From Bretschneidera sinensis (Eukaryota; Streptophyta; Magnoliopsida; Brassicales; Akaniaceae): a stretch of DNA of 64,000 nt. Positions 60,238 through 64,000 of the stretch are shown here, piece by piece. Position numbers and translations under genes: made by a program. Below the pieces are notes generated by a model that saw nothing but the letters and a program-made list of their open reading frames with translations, did no database searches and was not told where the DNA came from. The DNA lies in contig CM043701.1 of assembly GCA_023935145.1 (NCBI GenBank), forward strand, positions 69,607,317-69,671,316, written 5' to 3'. How positions within the stretch are numbered: position 1 is the stretch's first letter; each line of letters opens with the position of its first letter.

Positions 60238-61545
60238 TCCCTAAATGAGTTCCTTATCTTTTCCTCAAAAGGTAAGTTGTGACTCTTCACCCCACAAATC
60301 ATGAGTTTCAGATCATGAATCTTTTTGTTTGGCTTAATTGAAAATATGGACTATAGAGAAAGAAGCAAGGATAGTGAAGAAAAGAAGTCCACAAGACACA
60401 CGAAAGGTAAGCCTTTGTGTGCCTTCTACTTCCCTCCCACCTTTAAACCACATCCATTCACTCAGCCCACGAGGAGGGGAGCTTTGGTAAGACTTGGGGT
60501 TGATGGGAGAGCAGAAAGGCAAGGACCTTACACCACCCTCCAGCCTATAAATAGACTCTTCTTTTTAACTCCAAAACACATCTACCCACCTCCAACACTC
60601 TTCTAATCAAGATTTCTTTCATTTTCTAGGTACAAAGAAGTTTCTTGGCCCACTAGGTATAGAGAATTCTTTCATCTTTTCTTCTAATTCTTATCCAAGA
60701 ATGCCCACAACATACTAGAGTAAAAAGTACTTTAGATCTTCTCAATAGCAAGGATCTAGCAGCCTAAGGTGTTCTGTAAAGTTCGATCCTTCCTTGAGGA
60801 TCCCCCATATGTCAAACAAAGAGGCGTAGCGAGGAGGAAGTCATACTCTAGAGTATTCATCCCTCAAAAAGTTCTTCAAAAGTAGGCCCATTCTCATCCT
60901 TTTTTAGTTTATAAAGCATGTTTGCATATAAATCTCCATAAAGCTTTTGATTTCTTATTTTTGTTTAATCTTGTAAATATTTATGACATATAGATTTAGT
61001 GTTTATTGTTTTGCATGTAAATAATTGTTTTATTTAAATTATGCTTGCTTTTGTATGACCTAGAATGCATAAATAGGAAGTATTTTTTCTATTTAATTAT
61101 TTCTCCTAAATGAGTAAGGACTAGGCTTGGGCCTAAGCGAGATAATTGGCTCGACCCATTTATCATGTAAATCGGAAGCATGGATTTTGAATCTTTAAAT
61201 GTAGACCTTAAATGGATTTAAAAAGAGAGTTCTTTATCTTTCCCTCAAAAGGTAAGTGGCCACTCCTTACCTCATGAGTCATAGGTTTTAGTCCATGAAT
61301 CTTTTCATAGGGATCTAATGAATGGAATGGACCCTAAGAAATGAGGCAAGGAAAGAAGGAAAAGGAAGTGCACAAGGTCCAAGAAAGGTAAGCCCTTGTG
61401 CATTTCCTAAGCAAGCCCTCACCTTGCCCCACTTCAAACTGCACCCTCGCACATCCCCCATAGAGGAGAGTTTGGGAATGGACAAACTCGAGGGGGTACA
61501 TAGAGGGAATGAAAGGCTAAAACCCTATAATTCCTACTAATTAAA
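60238..61545. repeat. direct repeat: about 980-bp unit plus a partial second copy
   Basis: About 310 bp at 60238-60550 recur at about 61216-61545 in the same orientation. Shared blocks include tcaaaaggtaag, gtccatgaatcttttnat-like sequence, a gaaagaag(c/g)aa run and agaaaggtaagcc. The first copy is followed by a TATA box (cctataaatagac, about 60543) and a CT-rich leader, LTR-like, but TG...CA ends and coding sequence were not found. Confidence 0.6.
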
Positions 61546-61717
61546 CACTTAAACACTCAAGTTTATAAACAACAACATAACAACAAGGATCCATGATGTG
61601 CAAAGCACGAACCAGTGCAATCTCTCTCTCTTCTAGGATGAAATATCACCAACTCCATAAATTGAATATTGTTCAAGACCAATTTTGGAAAAAACTCCTA
61701 CCCATGGTACAAAAAAG

Positions 61718-63313
61718 AGGATCAAACTAATTGAGAAACCCAAAATCTCAAGCACCTCGCAACAACAAAGAACCACAAATTCATCCCAATAACACCAAGA
61801 TTGTACAAAAAAATATGAATTACCCAAAAAAATGCAAACCATATATTTCATGTATGCATGAAAACATCTAGGAAGATTTTTAGAATTTTTTGAAAATTTC
61901 AAACGTGAAAGGAGGCCGCAGTAGCATAGTCCCTAGTTTTGGTTAGAAATTCTCATCTCTTCTCTCTTTTTTACCTCGAAATCACTATGTCTTCCCTTAC
62001 TTGTGTACGATTTTGGTAAGAAATTCCTCTATTTCTCTTTTTTGTTTTGTGTGATGTTGACTGTGTATGTGAGTATGAAAAATGATTTTCAAAAACCAAG
62101 AGAAATGAGGTCTTTATGTGAGAGGGCATAGGGTGGGGATGATTTTTCCCTTGCTAATGTTTCACTATGTGTTATATACATCTCTCACACATATTTTAGC
62201 TATGAAATTCCGCTAAATGTACATTAGTGAAGACATTGCAACAACTTACTAGTTGGGAGTTAAATTGGTGCAAATTAAATCCTTAAGGATAAAGTTCAAC
62301 GTCCGTGAAACCTCGATAATGCCAACGATTTTTTTCTCAAAGAGGAGGATCAAAGTAATTGAGAAACCCACAATCTCTAACAGCTCATAACAATAAAGAA
62401 CCACGAATTCATCCTAATAACACCACGATTGTATAACAAATATGAATTACCCAAAAAATGCAAACTCCATGCTTCGTGTATATATAGAAACGTCTGCTAG
62501 GAATTTTAGAATTTTTTGAAATTTTCAAACGTGAAGGGAGGCCACAATAGCATAGTCCCTAGTCTTGGTTAGAAATTACCATCTCTTATCTTTCTTTTTT
62601 CTCAAAATAACTTTCTGTTCCCTCACTTATGTGCGATTTTGGTAAAAAAAAATTCCTTTTTTTCTCTTTGTTTTATGTGATGTTGACTGTGTATACGAGC
62701 ATGCAAAATGATTTTCAAAAACTAGAAGAGATAAGATCTTTATGTGAGAGAAATAGTGGGGATGATTTTGCCCTTGCTGAAGTTTCACTATGTGTCTCTC
62801 ACATGTGTTTTAGCTAAGAAATTCCGCTAGAATGTTCACCAGAGAAGACATTGCAACAAATTACTAGTTAGGAGTTAAATTGGTGGAAATTAGACCCCTA
62901 AGAGTAAATTAAAACATTTTTGAAATCTCAAGAGCGGTAACAAAATTTTATCAAAGAAGAGGATCAAACTAATTTGGAAACACATAATCTCTAGCATCTT
63001 GCAACAACAAAAAACCACGAATTCATCCCAATAACACCAAGATTGACAAACAAATATGAATTATCCAGAAAATTCAAATCCAATGCTTCGTGTAAGCATA
63101 GAATCTCCCAAGATCTTTAGAATTTTTTGAAATTTTCAAACATGAAGGGAGGTCGTAATAGCATAATCCCCAATATTGGTTAGGAATTCCTATCGTTTCT
63201 CTCTTTTTTTCCCCTCAAAATCACTTTCTCTTCCCTTATTTATGTGTGATTTTGATAAGAAATTCCTCTCTTTCTCTTTCTTTCTTTTTTTGTGTGATAT
63301 TGACTATGTATGT
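61718..63313. repeat. three tandem units of about 620 bp
   Basis: Units begin with aggatcaaa at 61718, 62346 and 62960 (periods 628 and 614). Shared landmarks are ccacraattcatccyaataacacca, tttagaattttttgaa, gggaggycryartagcatartccc and gtgtgatrttgactrtgta (IUPAC codes). The third unit is cut at 63313 by an LTR. No coding function recognised in either strand. Confidence 0.85.
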
Positions 63314-64000
63314 TGTTGTGAGTTTTAAATTACTCATAAGCACACGAGTCATTTGCAATATAGTGCTGTGCAAGTGCGAGGTCGAATCCATAGAGAATTG
63401 CATTGTGAAAATATTTTTATCTAAACTAAGCCTATTTTAACATAGTTCCGAATTTTGGATTGTATCTTACAAAGAAATATAAAGTAAACTAAATTGATTT
63501 AAAAACAACTGATAAAAACACTAAGGTTTTCTGAATCCACCCCACCAAAGTAAAGCATATATCTTCATGTTCTATATAAAAGTAATCTATCAAATCATTC
63601 CATGAATCCACCATTATAAAAATCATGGCGAATACCCAAACTAAACCAAAACCATCTAATATATCCATTTAATTTACAAATCACAATGGATATCCAATCT
63701 AATTTGAATGATTCATCGTATCTGGCAAATGAAACACAAAGAATATCCAATTTAACAATTTAAAAACAATCAATCATAAGAGTTCACTCAAACGATTAAA
63801 ATAGAACATTAATACTAAAAATATCATAATTGTACGAATATATCTGAAAATATAATGCTAAACAATGGCGAGGCTTCATCTTCAACCTTAGATGAAGGTT
63901 TTAACCTCACATAATTATGAAACTAAATTTCATAAAAGTACTAAACATAAAACTTTAAAACTCAAAGAAATAAATTAAAACTGACTATACATGGAGAAAT
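63314..64000 (-). mobile_element. gypsy LTR of the 21676 family, cut by window edge
   Basis: The plus strand begins TGTTGTGAGTTTTAA, the reverse complement of the end of the LTR at 21676-22945. The similarity continues through the GTGCGAGGTCGAATCC motif to atggagaaat at the window end. It is inserted in the third 620-bp unit. Whether it is solo or heads a full element is outside the window. Confidence 0.85.

Overview
This is plant nuclear DNA, almost certainly from a eudicot. It is AT-rich, and I can support only one intact host gene: a six-exon gene on the minus strand for cytosolic ribosomal protein uS17 (40S S11, RPS11; 47507-50496). Its promoter carries a telo-box and TGGGCY site II motifs, which are typical of plant ribosomal-protein genes. 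Most of the rest is retrotransposon sequence in several states of decay: Ty1/copia, Ty3/gypsy (Athila/Tat-like, chromovirus and Tat/Ogre-like), solo LTRs, internally deleted non-autonomous elements, a MULE/FAR1-type transposase relic, a non-coding long-TIR element and a LINE-type RNase H relic.

Layout, left part. 1-548 is the 5' end of a minus-strand copia whose body lies outside the window. 2290-5757 is a decayed plus-strand copia. 5772-10005 is a 5'-truncated minus-strand gypsy that abuts a 5'-truncated plus-strand copia (10006-13640). A solo gypsy LTR (11110-12416) interrupts the RNase H of that copia. 14470-16040 is a MULE transposase pseudogene, and 16640-18888 is a 2.2-kb solo LTR. 20838-27538 is a gag-protease-only copia (TR-GAG-like). 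A young 4.3-kb internally deleted gypsy (21676-25960, perfect TSD TTTCC) sits inside it.

Layout, right part. 27835-28290 is an RNase H relic. 29272-32092 is a copia rearranged into an inverted repeat with arms of about 530 bp. 32497-44928 is a chromovirus whose gag contains two separate insertions: a near-full-length copia (37174-42114, perfect TSD AGAAT) and a 2.1-kb LTR-like element (about 42133-44235, flanked by TGATT). Removing both leaves the gag frame open across the two sites. After the TIR element (45364-46489) and RPS11 comes a Tat/Ogre-type gypsy (51592-59164) with gag and pol on the minus strand and the remains of an antisense ORF on the plus strand between pol and the 3' LTR. The right end holds a direct repeat (60238-61545), three tandem units of about 620 bp (61718-63313), and another LTR of the 21676 family cut by the window edge.

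No operon, CRISPR array, tRNA or rRNA gene was seen. The points of most interest are the RPS11 splice anatomy (a GC-AG intron and a duplicated 3' splice site with a premature stop), the retroelement hairpin, the antisense ORF of the Tat element, and the PBS-to-integrase deletion derivative with unusually long tRNA-Asp complementarity. All family assignments come from reading translated motifs by eye; no database was searched.
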